A DNA stretch of 64,000 nucleotides from Pseudomonas sp. Irchel 3E13 (GTDB lineage Bacteria > Pseudomonadota > Gammaproteobacteria > Pseudomonadales > Pseudomonadaceae), in NCBI RefSeq assembly GCF_900187455.1, contig NZ_FYDX01000004.1, positions 310,001 to 374,000 of the forward strand, written 5' to 3'. The notes below the pieces were generated by a model. It was given only the letters and a program-made list of their open reading frames with translations, had not been told where the DNA came from and did no database searches. Of the stretch, positions 19,662-28,724 are shown one piece after another. The position numbers and the translations under genes were made by a program. Each line of letters starts with the position of its first letter. Position 1 is the stretch's first letter.

Positions 19662-21209
19662 ATGAGGCTTCCATATTCCGAAAACTATGTTTGGAAAAAG
19701 ACAGTAGACCGTCAGGCAGCACTATGGGGAGTTTTGTTTTCCTGTGGAATGCTCCTGCAAGGTTGTGCTGGCCCATCCGGCTCAGCAACGCTCTATAAAG
19801 TCGACTCCGCAAGAAAACTGACCTCTGTCTTTTCAGCGCCCCGAGGCAGCGACCCCTCACAAACGGGCTCGCCGAACGTCGCCCCCCTGCAGAATGCAGT
19901 AAAAAGGACGGTTCCTAATGTCGATATGAAAGGCAATGACGTCTATCAGATTTATCTGTCTGATGGTTACTTCAAATACTTGCCAGATTTCAACGGCGTC
20001 AACGAAGTTGTTATCGTCGCCGAATTCACCGAGGTCAGTTCTGGAACAAAAGGCGATACCGTCACCACCGTCCTGGGGCCTTTCGAGGGTGTTTCAGACA
20101 ACTCAAAATCTCCTGTATTCAACAAACTACTCTACGGGCCAAAAAAGCTGGAATCCGATCAAGTCAGTGTCACGATCACCGTGATCGAATACGATCAGGG
20201 CGAGAATGAAGACGCAGCTGCTTTCCTGGATTTCATCACCTCCGCCAGCCAGATTTTCTCGTTCATCAACCCAGTGACAGCTACCGAACGTGCCTTCACC
20301 AAGGAGATTGCCAAAAGCCTGCTTGCCCTCAACAAGGATGAAGTTGTAATGCGGGTAAGTTTCGACCTTGTCGGTGACTCCGGTAACCTGAGCACCTACA
20401 GCGACGTCAATGGCTCTTTCATTCCCCTCACGCCCGGCAACTATGTACTCATCAATAAGGAGGGCTGTGCGGTAAGCACCTGTTTTGGTTACCTGAGCGA
20501 GGGAAAATCCAAAAACCCAGTGGCTTATCTTGGCGATGCGTTACTTTTCTTACCTGTCGCATTACGCCGAGGCTTTACAGATACGCCAGATAGCTATTCG
20601 CTTGATGAAGTAAATTCGGAAAATATCGCAGTAGATGGGCAGAGTCTAATCAATGCGCCACCCGACCCAAAGAAGAGGACCTATACCGACAAAACCTGGC
20701 TGACACTCTCTGTGGTCAAAGGAGGCGACCCCAGCCTTTGGGAAAAAAGAAAACTACTGCTGAGTGCCGACGAAGCCGTTCAACGTATAGGTAAATCGCC
20801 TAACAGCAGTATCCAGACAAACAGTGACTATCAAGTAGCCCTCCAGGCTCTGGAAGCTGCCAGAAAACAGGAGCACGCAGCTAAAGGCACTATACAACTG
20901 GTGACTGGGCAGGATACGCAAGGCAACTACACATTAGTCAGCATTCCACAGGAAGTCTGCCTATTTCATCCCAGCACAGTAAATTCAAAAAAACTCCAGG
21001 CAAACTTTTATCGTCTGAGCGATACATTACCGCCGGTAATGATCAGTACATCGGATATGAAGCCCAACACCGAAAAATCAACGCCCAACAATTCCTGCTT
21101 TACCGCCAATGCCAACGCCATGGTACCGGGAAAATACGAAGTATCGTTGTTCTATAGCATCGGCACGGAAAACTATAATCAAACACTTAAATATACGATT
21201 CCAAAGTAG
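19662..21209 (+). CDS. Putative lipoprotein of unknown function, AT-richer than neighbours
   Basis: I do not recognise the family. The product is 515 residues from ATG 19662, chosen because AAGGGA lies nine bases upstream; other in-frame ATGs are at 19632 and 19653. Residues about 19-35 form a hydrophobic signal ending LLQGC, a lipobox with the acylated Cys at about 35. The rest is soluble, without obvious repeats or membrane segments. The gene is visibly lower in GC than the flanking genes, with codons such as AAA, TAT and TTA used freely, which suggests acquisition by transfer. It stands alone between two LysR genes. An outer-membrane or periplasmic location is the only inference I would make. 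Confidence 0.7.
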   Translation: MRLPYSENYVWKKTVDRQAALWGVLFSCGMLLQGCAGPSGSATLYKVDSARKLTSVFSAPRGSDPSQTGSPNVAPLQNAVKRTVPNVDMKGNDVYQIYLSDGYFKYLPDFNGVNEVVIVAEFTEVSSGTKGDTVTTVLGPFEGVSDNSKSPVFNKLLYGPKKLESDQVSVTITVIEYDQGENEDAAAFLDFITSASQIFSFINPVTATERAFTKEIAKSLLALNKDEVVMRVSFDLVGDSGNLSTYSDVNGSFIPLTPGNYVLINKEGCAVSTCFGYLSEGKSKNPVAYLGDALLFLPVALRRGFTDTPDSYSLDEVNSENIAVDGQSLINAPPDPKKRTYTDKTWLTLSVVKGGDPSLWEKRKLLLSADEAVQRIGKSPNSSIQTNSDYQVALQALEAARKQEHAAKGTIQLVTGQDTQGNYTLVSIPQEVCLFHPSTVNSKKLQANFYRLSDTLPPVMISTSDMKPNTEKSTPNNSCFTANANAMVPGKYEVSLFYSIGTENYNQTLKYTIPK

Positions 21210-21363
21210 CGTTCAGGAAAGCCAGTACATGATTGGATAAGTGCAACCGACGCGCCGATTACGTCACGGAAACCTCTCGAAAGATTTTCTATCGGCTCGC
21301 TGTTCTTTCCGCTCGGTTGGCGGTAGTTTCGACGGGTTTCCGTCAACCCGGCCCGCAACCACC

Positions 21364-22239
21364 ATGACCACCCCGTCCCTCAACGCCTTGCGCGTCTTCG
21401 AAGTGGTTTCCCGCCACGCCAGCTTTCGCCTCGGCGCCGAGGAACTGGGCGTGACCCAGGCCGCGGTGGCGCAACAGATTCGCGGGCTGGAGGCCGGCCT
21501 CGGGATCAAGCTGTTCGAGCGCCTGCCCCGCGGCCTGGCGCTGACCGACGCCGGACGGACCTATGTGGCGAGCATCCGCAAGGCATTCGAACTGATCGAC
21601 GAAGCCACCCGCGCGCTGCGCCCGGAGCCGACGCACCTGACCATCAGCGTCACCCCCAGCCTCGCCTCGCGCTGGTTGATTCCGCGGCTGTCCCGTTTCA
21701 CCGAGGCCCATCCGGGGATCGACTTACGCGTGCTGGCCACCGAACGGCTGTCGCATTTCCACAACGACGGGGTTGACATCGCCGTGCGCTACGGGCGCCC
21801 GCCGTTCGGGCCGGGGCTAAACGCGGAATTGTTGTTCGACCAGCGCATCGTCGCCGTGGGCAGTCCGGCGCTGTTGGACAACCTGGGCATGCCGCAGCGC
21901 GTGGACGATCTGCACGATTACATGTTGCTGCACGACGCCCATAACCTCTGGCCGCAGTTCATCGCCCAGGCGTTCGACCAACCGCTGGCGGTCCCGCCCA
22001 AGAACGTGCGCTTCAACCAGACCTCGCTGGCGATCGAGGCGGCGATTGCCGGCCAGGGCCTGGCGCTGGCCAGCCACTTCTTCGTCCAGGACGATATCCA
22101 CGCCGGCCGCCTGAGGTGCATCACCGCCCATAAGCTGGACATGGACACCGGCTTCTATCTGGTCTGGCCGCGCAAGTCCCGCCAACCCGCCGCGCAGGCG
22201 GTGGTGCGGCAATGGTTGATGGAACAGGCGAGCGCCTGA
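21364..22239 (+). CDS. LysR-family regulator, GcvA-like
   Basis: The product is 291 residues from ATG 21364 (MTTPSLNALRVFEVVSRH); an upstream extension of the frame to 21241 looks non-coding. The helix-turn-helix is at residues about 8-65 (HASFRLGAEELGVTQAAVAQ), followed by LEAGLGIKLFERLPRGL. The opening PSLNALRVFEVVSRHASF and the effector segment LTISVTPSLASRWLIPRL are typical of the GcvA/AmpR branch. It precedes the DMT transporter in the same direction with a 137-base gap, so it could regulate that gene or act elsewhere. Confidence 0.9.
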   Translation: MTTPSLNALRVFEVVSRHASFRLGAEELGVTQAAVAQQIRGLEAGLGIKLFERLPRGLALTDAGRTYVASIRKAFELIDEATRALRPEPTHLTISVTPSLASRWLIPRLSRFTEAHPGIDLRVLATERLSHFHNDGVDIAVRYGRPPFGPGLNAELLFDQRIVAVGSPALLDNLGMPQRVDDLHDYMLLHDAHNLWPQFIAQAFDQPLAVPPKNVRFNQTSLAIEAAIAGQGLALASHFFVQDDIHAGRLRCITAHKLDMDTGFYLVWPRKSRQPAAQAVVRQWLMEQASA

Positions 22240-22376
22240 AGCAGTAGTTTTTCTATTGCCACATGAAAGCCCGCGTGGCTCTCTCGTCGCGCCCGCCGGT
22301 GTTAGCCTCGAGGCTCTTTCAACCGCGCGGAAAACCCCTTCATGCCTACCGAAAACACCTTCATGGCTGGACGCTC

Positions 22377-23306
22377 ATGAAGAAATCAGCGCTCGTCGCC
22401 TTCGTCTTCCTCGGGCTGATCTGGGGCAGCAATTTCATTTTCGTGAAGTGGGCCGCGCAGGTGATCAGCCCGCTGCAGATCACCTTGATGCGGGTGTTCT
22501 TCGGTTTCCTACCGGTCATGGCCTATGCCCTGCTCAAGCGCGAGCTGCGCTGGGCGCACTGGCGTCACGCGCATCATTTCGTGGTGATGTCGCTGCTGGC
22601 CACGGCGCTGTACTACTACGCCTTCGCCCTGGGCACGGCACTGCTGCCGTCGAGCGTAGCCGGCGTACTCAGCGGCGCGATCCCGTTGTTCACCTTTCTC
22701 GGCGCGGCGCTGTTCCTGCGTGGGGAAACCATCAACGGCACACGGATCGCCGGGGTCATCCTCGGCTTTATCGGCGTGCTGCTGATCGCCCGCCCCTGGT
22801 CCGCCACGGGCGACATCAGCCTGGGCGGGGTCGGCTACATGCTGGGCGGCTCGCTGTGCGTGGGGCTTTCGTTCGTCTATGCGCGGCGCTATGTCAGCCC
22901 GCTCGGGCTGCCCGTGGCGGCCTTGACCACCTACCAGATCGGCTTCGCCCTGCTGTTCTTGCTGGCCGTCACGCCCATGCGCGGCATCGACGCGCTGTTC
23001 GCCGATACCCGCGCCTGGGTGGGGCTGACCCTCGGCCTGGGCCTGCTGGGCACCGGGCTGGCGTATATCGCCTACTACCACATCGTCGAATCCCTCGGCG
23101 CCATTGCCGCCTCCAGCGTCACCTACATTCCGCCGGTGGTCGCACTGTTGATCGGCGTGGTGCTGGCCGGTGAATCCACGGACGCGGTCGCCCTGCTAGC
23201 GATCGTGTTTATCCTCGCCGGGGTGGCCTGCCTGCAGATTGGCGGGCTGGCCCGCCGCCGGGCTTCGACACCGGCAGTTGACCCGGCAGCACGGGTTCAT
23301 CAATGA
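22377..23306 (+). CDS. DMT-superfamily (EamA) transporter
   Basis: This is an inner-membrane permease with ten predicted helices in two EamA repeats, 309 residues from ATG 22377 (MKKSALVAFVFLGLIWGSNF). The LIWGSNFIFVKWA opening is a hallmark of EamA proteins. The family exports or imports metabolites such as amino acids; the substrate here is not deducible. A chorismate mutase gene follows 36 bases downstream in the same direction, so a product of aromatic metabolism is a reasonable guess and no more. Confidence 0.88.
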   Translation: MKKSALVAFVFLGLIWGSNFIFVKWAAQVISPLQITLMRVFFGFLPVMAYALLKRELRWAHWRHAHHFVVMSLLATALYYYAFALGTALLPSSVAGVLSGAIPLFTFLGAALFLRGETINGTRIAGVILGFIGVLLIARPWSATGDISLGGVGYMLGGSLCVGLSFVYARRYVSPLGLPVAALTTYQIGFALLFLLAVTPMRGIDALFADTRAWVGLTLGLGLLGTGLAYIAYYHIVESLGAIAASSVTYIPPVVALLIGVVLAGESTDAVALLAIVFILAGVACLQIGGLARRRASTPAVDPAARVHQ

Positions 23307-23342
23307 TCGACGCTCGCCTCAATTGGACAGGACCACTTGATC

Positions 23343-23657
23343 ATGGATGTACGCTGCACCTCCCTCGACGAAGTCCGCCAACACATCGACCGCATCGACC
23401 GCGAGCTGGTCACCCTGCTTGCCCGCCGCGGCAATCTGGTCGCCCAAGCGGCCACCTTCAAGAAAACCTCCGATGAGGTCCGCGCCCCGGCGCGGGTCGA
23501 ACAGGTGATTGCCAAGGTACGCGGCATTGCCGAGGAAACCGGTGCCTCGGCGCAGGTGGTGGAGCAGGTCTACCGCGCGATGATCGATGCGTTCATTGCC
23601 GAAGAACTGCACACCCATGCGGCGCTGGCCGAAAAGGCGGCACGCCCGCCGGCATGA
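23343..23657 (+). CDS. Chorismate mutase, AroQ class (PchB-like)
   Basis: This is a small all-helical chorismate mutase converting chorismate to prephenate, 104 residues. It starts at ATG 23343 (MDVRCTSLDEVRQHIDRIDR); a TTG two codons earlier at 23337 is an alternative, with AGGA close by. The first helix IDRIDRELVTLLARRGNLV contains the active-site Arg and the LLARR segment. The C-terminal helix QVYRAMIDAFIAEE has the family's Arg and Glu. It resembles stand-alone PchB-like mutases, but no pyochelin or salicylate genes are nearby. There is no signal peptide, so it is cytoplasmic. Confidence 0.85.
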   Translation: MDVRCTSLDEVRQHIDRIDRELVTLLARRGNLVAQAATFKKTSDEVRAPARVEQVIAKVRGIAEETGASAQVVEQVYRAMIDAFIAEELHTHAALAEKAARPPA

Positions 23658-23708
23658 CCGCTAGCCAGTAACAGGCCCTTCTAGAAACGGATTTCCAGAG
23701 TACCCACC

Positions 23709-24632
23709 ATGCCCCGTACTGCAGCCGAATCACTCGACCTCTATTACAAGCACCGTTATCTGCTGATGAATCCGCTGTGCCGGATCATCACCGGCAATGC
23801 CGGGCTACGCAGTTTTTTCGAGCGACACGAAAAAGACCCTGGCGATGACACGGCCTCGGAAAAGGTGCGACAGGTCCTGATCGACAACAACCTGTTCGGC
23901 AACGAAAAGGCCCGCGCGCTGCTGGGGGAATACGCAGACGTCAGGGCCGCGTTTACCCGCAACGCAAACGAGCAGATGGACGCGTTCGTCAAGACCATCC
24001 AGCAAGACCCCGAACACGCGAACTTCGCGCCCTCTGAAGCGCTGCACAAGGCATTGCTGGCCGGTATCGACAATGACCTCTACGCCACCCTGCTCGAGTA
24101 CTGGATCGACATCGAAAACGTCAAGACCGCCTTGGGCAACCGGCCCCAGCCGGTGCTGTCGCAGGATGGCAGCAATCATCCCGCCTACCTCATGCGCGGC
24201 GACTCGCAAAGCATGATCGAGTACCTGAACAGGGTCGTTCCCGACTTTCGCAACGACGTTGCCGCTCGCACGGCGGTGACCATGAACACCCACTGGGTGA
24301 CCAATCAGCCCTTCTCCACCAGCAGCGGCGACGCGCTGGCCTCGCTGGCCGGACGCTCGATGATCTGGCTGATCCGTGTCGACCCGCAGACCACCAAGGG
24401 CCGCTCCGGCGGGCTGTACGTGGGCGAGGACGAGGTGCTCCTGCCGCACGATGTGAAGCTGGCGTTCAAGGGCATGATCGGGATCAGTTCGAGCGATGAC
24501 ATCGCCAACGTTGATATCTCGCAGTTCGCTGACAGCGCCGGGTTGAGAGACAAGATGGGAGCGATCTACAGCGCCGAAAGCAATAACCTCGGCGGCAAGA
24601 AGGTCTGTTTCCTGGTCAGCGAAGAAGAGTAG
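23709..24632 (+). CDS. Conserved-looking hypothetical protein, 307 residues
   Basis: I do not recognise this protein. It starts at ATG 23709 (MPRTAAESLDLYYKHRYLLM) with a weak binding site (AGAG ten bases upstream). It has no signal peptide and no membrane segment. The N-terminal half is helical and rich in charged residues; the C-terminal half has GRSMIWLIRVDPQTTKGRSG and a short beta-rich tail. Codon use is like that of its neighbours. It stands 51 bases after chorismate mutase and ends at a strong hairpin shared with the convergent TonB receptor. No function is proposed. Confidence 0.7.
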   Translation: MPRTAAESLDLYYKHRYLLMNPLCRIITGNAGLRSFFERHEKDPGDDTASEKVRQVLIDNNLFGNEKARALLGEYADVRAAFTRNANEQMDAFVKTIQQDPEHANFAPSEALHKALLAGIDNDLYATLLEYWIDIENVKTALGNRPQPVLSQDGSNHPAYLMRGDSQSMIEYLNRVVPDFRNDVAARTAVTMNTHWVTNQPFSTSSGDALASLAGRSMIWLIRVDPQTTKGRSGGLYVGEDEVLLPHDVKLAFKGMIGISSSDDIANVDISQFADSAGLRDKMGAIYSAESNNLGGKKVCFLVSEEE

Positions 24633-24642
24633 AACGCCGTGA

Positions 24643-24669
24643 CACGGGGGAGCCTTGCGCTCCCCCGTG
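24643..24669. terminator. Bidirectional hairpin terminator between convergent genes
   Basis: Perfect eleven-base arms CACGGGGGAGC (24643-24653) and GCTCCCCCGTG (24659-24669) with a five-base loop lie between the convergent ends of the hypothetical gene and the TonB receptor. T-tracts are poor, but position and strength fit a shared terminator. Confidence 0.7.
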
Positions 24670-24674
24670 ACCAG

Positions 24675-27101
24675 TCAGAAGTCCCAGCGGGTGGTGACCA
24701 TGACGTTGCGCGGGTCGCCGTAGGACACTGAGCTGTAGAAGCCGACGTTGGTGTAGTAGGTCTTGTCGAACACGTTATTGAGGTTGACCGTGGCCGACAG
24801 GTTGTCGGTGATTTTGTAGCGGGCCATCAGGTCGACCAGCCAGAAGTCGTCCTGGGTGAATTTCTCTTGAACGCCTTTGGCGCGATTGGTCAGTATTTGC
24901 CAGGACTGGCCCTGCCAGCGCGCACCACCACCAACGGTCAGACGCTCCAGCGGGCCTTGCAATTTGTAGGTGGTGTAGAGATTGAACTGGTCCTGCGGCT
25001 CCCAGGTGGACACCTTGTCGCCATGCTGGTCACGCACGACTTTGTGGGTGTAGCCGCCCATCAGGTTCCAGCCGGTGGCCAGTTCGCCGCTCATTTCCGC
25101 TTCGACGCCCTTGGTGGTCGCGGTGATGCCGTAGTAGGCGTCGTAGAGGTTCGGCAGGGTTGGGTTGGCGTTGTAGTCGCTGTCCGATTCCGGGCGGTTT
25201 TTCTCATGGACTTCGAAGTACGCCAGGCTGGCATTCAGGCGACCGTCGAAGAATTCGCCCTTGATGCCCAGCTCGTAGTTCTGGCCTTCGTCAGGCTCGA
25301 GCATCTTGTTGGTGCGGTCGCGGTAGTCGGTCTGCGGCAGGAAGATGTCGGTGTAGCTGGCGTATAGCGACAGCTCATCGTTGAGGTCGTAGGTGACGCC
25401 GACATAAGGCACGAGGCGCCCGGTTTCGCGAGTGTCACTGGTGCCGGTGATCTTGTAGTTGGCCAGCCGCGCGCCCAGCAGCAGGTGCAACTCGTCAGTG
25501 AGGCTGAAGCGCGAGGTCAGGTAGCCACCGGTCTGCCAGGTGGTCTGGTCGGTGCGGTAGCTGACGTCGCCCCAGCCCGGCTCGAGGCCGCTGCCGCCAT
25601 CCCAGTTCCAGAAGTCGTAGGAGTTGCTGTCGCGGTAGGTCGCGGTCCAGTAGTCCTTGCCTTTCCAGTGCGCCTTGGAAGCGGCCGCGCCGACCACCAG
25701 TTGGTGCTCGCGGCCGAACAGCGAGAACGGCCCGCTGAAGTAGACGTCCGCCGAGTCGGTGGTGGTTTCGCCGGTGTACTTGTTGCCGTAGATCGAGGTC
25801 ACGCCGGTGGTGGCGTTGGGCCGACCCTGGATCGAGCCCAGCGGCGCGTAATAGCCGTTGACCTGGTGGTGCACTTGCGCCTTGCCGACCCATTCGTTGG
25901 CGAAGCTGTGTTCCAGGGTGGCGAACACGGTACGGGTGTATTGCTCCCAGCGGCTCCATTCGGCGCCGTTGTTGAACGAGCGCGAGGTGCTGACGCGGTT
26001 GCCCTGGCTGTCGTAGATCGGAACGCTGCCGGACCAGCTCGAGCCTTTCGGGTCGTTGTCCTGGTAGTCGGCACCGACGCTCAGCAGGGTGTCGGGGTCG
26101 AGGTCGAACTCGAGGATGCCGTAGTAGACGCTGGTCTTGCGCTCGTAGTGGTCGAGGAAGGAGTGCTTGTCCTGGTAGGCCGCCACGGCGCGACCGCGCA
26201 CGTTGCCGGATTCGCTGAGCGGGCCGCTGACATCCACCTCGGAGCGGTAGTTGTCCCAGCTGCCAGCGCCCAGCTCGACATGGCCCTTGAAGTCAGCAGT
26301 CGGCTTCTTGCGCACCAGGTTGATGGTGCCGCCAGGGGCGCCCGCGCCGGTGAGCAGGCCGGTGGCGCCCTTGAGCACTTCGACCCGGTCGTAGATCGCG
26401 GTGTCGCTCAGGGTCTGCCCCGCCGAGTAGGCCGCGGTGCGGGTGGTGGGGATACCGTCGTACTGGAAGTTCTGGATCGAGAAACCGCGGGCGTAATAGT
26501 TGCTGCGGTCGGAGTCATAGGAAGCAACGGTGATGCCCGGGGTGTGGCGCATCACGTCGTCGATGGAGTTGAGGCCGAAATCGTCCATGTGCTGGCGGGT
26601 CACCACGGTGATCGACTGCGGCGTTTCCCGCGGCGTCAGCACCAGCCGCGTGGCGGTGGCGATGGTGCCCGGGGTGTAGGAACCGCTGTCTTCGGTGATG
26701 GTGCCAAGCTGGTTGGAAACGACGTTGGTGGCGCCCAATTCCATGACGCTGCCGCTGACCGGCACGGCTTCAATCTGGAAACCGTCCGCGCTGGCCCGGG
26801 CCATCAGGCCGCTGCCCTTGAGCACCTGGGCAAAGCCTTCGGCCACGGTGAAGCGGCCGTGGACACCCGGGCTGACAAGCCCCGCCACCTGCTGCGAGCT
26901 GACGGAAATCGGCGCGCCGGCGGCCTGGGCATAGCGGCCCAGCACCTCGCCGAGCGGGCCGCCGGCGATATCGAACGCCAGGACCTGCTGCTGGGCGAAG
27001 GTCAATACGGGGGCGACAAGGGCAATGCCGCCGAGGGCCAGCCGCAGGCTGAGGCACAGACGGCTGGGACGCAGGGACAGCGCGCGCAACGATGAAGCCA
27101 T
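24675..27101 (-). CDS. TonB-dependent siderophore receptor with N-terminal signalling (STN) domain
   Basis: This is an outer-membrane ferri-siderophore receptor of the FpvA/FecA transducer type, 808 residues. It has a signal peptide ending near LTFAQQ (about residue 37). An STN domain follows (about 42-110, with LGEVLGRYAQAAGAPISVSS), then a TonB-box-like MELGATNVV. The plug domain follows (TPRETPQSITVVTRQHMDDF, GAPGGTINLVRKKP), then a 22-strand barrel ending in Phe. The STN domain and the adjacent FecR/FecI pair show that ligand binding is signalled across the envelope to the sigma factor. The siderophore is not identifiable. It lies 74 bases after the fecR-like gene and is probably the main target of that sigma factor. 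Confidence 0.92.
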   Translation of the reverse strand: MASSLRALSLRPSRLCLSLRLALGGIALVAPVLTFAQQQVLAFDIAGGPLGEVLGRYAQAAGAPISVSSQQVAGLVSPGVHGRFTVAEGFAQVLKGSGLMARASADGFQIEAVPVSGSVMELGATNVVSNQLGTITEDSGSYTPGTIATATRLVLTPRETPQSITVVTRQHMDDFGLNSIDDVMRHTPGITVASYDSDRSNYYARGFSIQNFQYDGIPTTRTAAYSAGQTLSDTAIYDRVEVLKGATGLLTGAGAPGGTINLVRKKPTADFKGHVELGAGSWDNYRSEVDVSGPLSESGNVRGRAVAAYQDKHSFLDHYERKTSVYYGILEFDLDPDTLLSVGADYQDNDPKGSSWSGSVPIYDSQGNRVSTSRSFNNGAEWSRWEQYTRTVFATLEHSFANEWVGKAQVHHQVNGYYAPLGSIQGRPNATTGVTSIYGNKYTGETTTDSADVYFSGPFSLFGREHQLVVGAAASKAHWKGKDYWTATYRDSNSYDFWNWDGGSGLEPGWGDVSYRTDQTTWQTGGYLTSRFSLTDELHLLLGARLANYKITGTSDTRETGRLVPYVGVTYDLNDELSLYASYTDIFLPQTDYRDRTNKMLEPDEGQNYELGIKGEFFDGRLNASLAYFEVHEKNRPESDSDYNANPTLPNLYDAYYGITATTKGVEAEMSGELATGWNLMGGYTHKVVRDQHGDKVSTWEPQDQFNLYTTYKLQGPLERLTVGGGARWQGQSWQILTNRAKGVQEKFTQDDFWLVDLMARYKITDNLSATVNLNNVFDKTYYTNVGFYSSVSYGDPRNVMVTTRWDF

Positions 27102-27175
27102 GGTTTCGGTTCTCCTGAGTGTGTTGGCCCAGGGGAGGACGGGCGAAAATCGAAAAGGCGAAGCGGAATTGCAAA

Positions 27176-28141
27176 TTATTTGCGTTCTTCTTCATCCAGT
27201 GGTGTCACCCGGGTCAGCCACGGCGTGAAATGCGTGACCTGCAACGGCAATGTGCGCTCCAGCAGGCGCAAGGCGCGATCGCTGTCGTCGGTCGGCAACA
27301 TTACCGTGACCCGCATGCCGGCCAGTGCCTCGCGGTCGAACGACAACAGTCCCGGACGATGCCGCGCCAGCCGCTCCAGCACATCGCTCAAAGGCTGGTC
27401 GGTGACCAGCAATTGATGCTGGGTCCAGGCGCCCTCCTGCGCCGCGACATCCACCGGTTGCACCGCGCCGATGCCGTTGGCGTCCACCCGCACCTGCTCG
27501 CCCGCGTTCAGCACCAGGGTGCCGACAGGGCTTTCGATCCGCGTCGACGATTCGAGCATGGTCACCCGCGTGGCGTCGTCGCGGCGCTCGACGATAAACC
27601 GCGTGCCCAGCGCGCGGATGCTGCCCTGCGGCGTATCGACATAGAACGGCCGCTGCGCATCCTTGGCCACCTGCACGCGCAGTTCGCCCCGCAGCAGATG
27701 GATGCGCCGCTCCTGCGCGTCGAAGCGCCAGTCCACCGCCGAATCGCCGTTGAGACTGATCTCGCTGCCGTCGGCCAGGCGCTGCTCGGTCCAGACGCCG
27801 CGTGCGGTGCTCAGGTCTGCCAGCAGGTAGCCGCGCTGCCAGTGCTGATACCCCAGCAACCCCGAGCCGATCAGCAAGCCTGCCAGCGCCAGCGCCTTGA
27901 TCGCCTGCGCGCGCGGACGGCCCTGGTGCGCACGTCGCAAGGCGGCGCGGGCCGGTTGCCGCGGCAGTTCGGCAAGGGGTGTGAGATGGCCCTGCAAACG
28001 GGCGACAGCGGCGGCATGCTGGGGGTCGGCGGCCAGCCAGGCGTGGTACGCCTGACGCGTGGCGGCGTCGGTCTGGTTGTCGAGGCGCACCAGCCATTCG
28101 GCGGCCTGACGCAATACGGAAGCGGAAACGGCGACGCTCAT
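27176..28141 (-). CDS. FecR-family anti-sigma / sigma regulator
   Basis: This is an inner-membrane regulator that receives the signal from the receptor's STN domain and controls the ECF sigma factor, 321 residues from ATG 28141. The N-terminal cytoplasmic DUF4880 region is at about 10-60 (AAEWLVRLDNQTDAATRQAY). A single membrane helix follows (ALALAGLLIGSGLLGYQHW, about 95-113), then the periplasmic FecR domain (ARGVWTEQRLADGSEISLNG). The ATG overlaps the sigma factor's TGA by one base (TGATG), implying translational coupling. Confidence 0.92.
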   Translation of the reverse strand: MSVAVSASVLRQAAEWLVRLDNQTDAATRQAYHAWLAADPQHAAAVARLQGHLTPLAELPRQPARAALRRAHQGRPRAQAIKALALAGLLIGSGLLGYQHWQRGYLLADLSTARGVWTEQRLADGSEISLNGDSAVDWRFDAQERRIHLLRGELRVQVAKDAQRPFYVDTPQGSIRALGTRFIVERRDDATRVTMLESSTRIESPVGTLVLNAGEQVRVDANGIGAVQPVDVAAQEGAWTQHQLLVTDQPLSDVLERLARHRPGLLSFDREALAGMRVTVMLPTDDSDRALRLLERTLPLQVTHFTPWLTRVTPLDEEERK

Positions 28142-28659
28142 CAAGCCTCCTGGGCGACGAGGTCGCAGATCAACAGGGCTTCCACCAGATCCTTCTGCAC
28201 CGTTCTGATCGAGACGCCGGTCTGGCGGGCAATCTGCTCCTGGCCCAGTCCTTCCAGATGGCGCAACACAAAGGTCTGGCGCACCCGCGGATGCATGCGC
28301 GCCAGCGCCCGGTCGATGCCTTCCAGCACCTGGATCGCCTGGAGAATCTGCTCCGGCGACGGCGCTTGCTCCAGGTACGACGCGCAGCGCTCCAGCTCTT
28401 CGCGGTAGGCCTGTTCCAGGCGCTGGCGCCGGCCATTGTCGATCAGCAGACGGCGCGCCACCGTGGCCAGAAAGGCCCGCGGTTCGCGCGGCGCGACATA
28501 GGTGCCGGCGGTGAGCACACGGATGAAGGTGTCCTGCGCCAGGTCGGCGGCGTTATGCGGGCACTGCGTCCGCCGCCGCAACCAGCCCAGCAACCATCCG
28601 TGGTATCCCTGGTACAACGCGTCGAGGGTGTCGCTCCGGGGAGGCTGGCTGGAGTCCAT
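28141..28659 (-). CDS. FecI-type ECF sigma factor
   Basis: This is an extracytoplasmic-function sigma factor of the iron-starvation group, 172 residues. Region 2 (about 15-80) includes HNAADLAQDTFIRVL and EPRAFLATVARRLLID. Region 4 (about 110-160) has the helix-turn-helix LEGLGQEQIARQTGVSIRTV. It is the first gene of the fecI-fecR-receptor set. A Fur-box match lies only about 15 bases upstream of the ATG, so the unit is likely Fur-repressed when iron is sufficient. Gene size and order are typical. Confidence 0.92.
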   Translation of the reverse strand: MDSSQPPRSDTLDALYQGYHGWLLGWLRRRTQCPHNAADLAQDTFIRVLTAGTYVAPREPRAFLATVARRLLIDNGRRQRLEQAYREELERCASYLEQAPSPEQILQAIQVLEGIDRALARMHPRVRQTFVLRHLEGLGQEQIARQTGVSIRTVQKDLVEALLICDLVAQEA

Positions 28660-28674
28660 GGCACAATTCGCACA

Positions 28675-28693
28675 AATGAGAATTATTCATATT
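28675..28693 (-). promoter_or_regulatory. Fur box upstream of the ECF sigma gene
   Basis: The sequence AATGAGAATTATTCATATT contains TGAGAATTATTCAT, close to the Fur 7-1-7 consensus TGATAATNATTATCA. It sits 16-34 bases upstream of the sigma factor start, overlapping the expected transcription start rather than a distant promoter. Confidence 0.7.
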
Positions 28694-28724
28694 AATGCTG
28701 GCCATTGAAATGCCGCAAGTGCCA

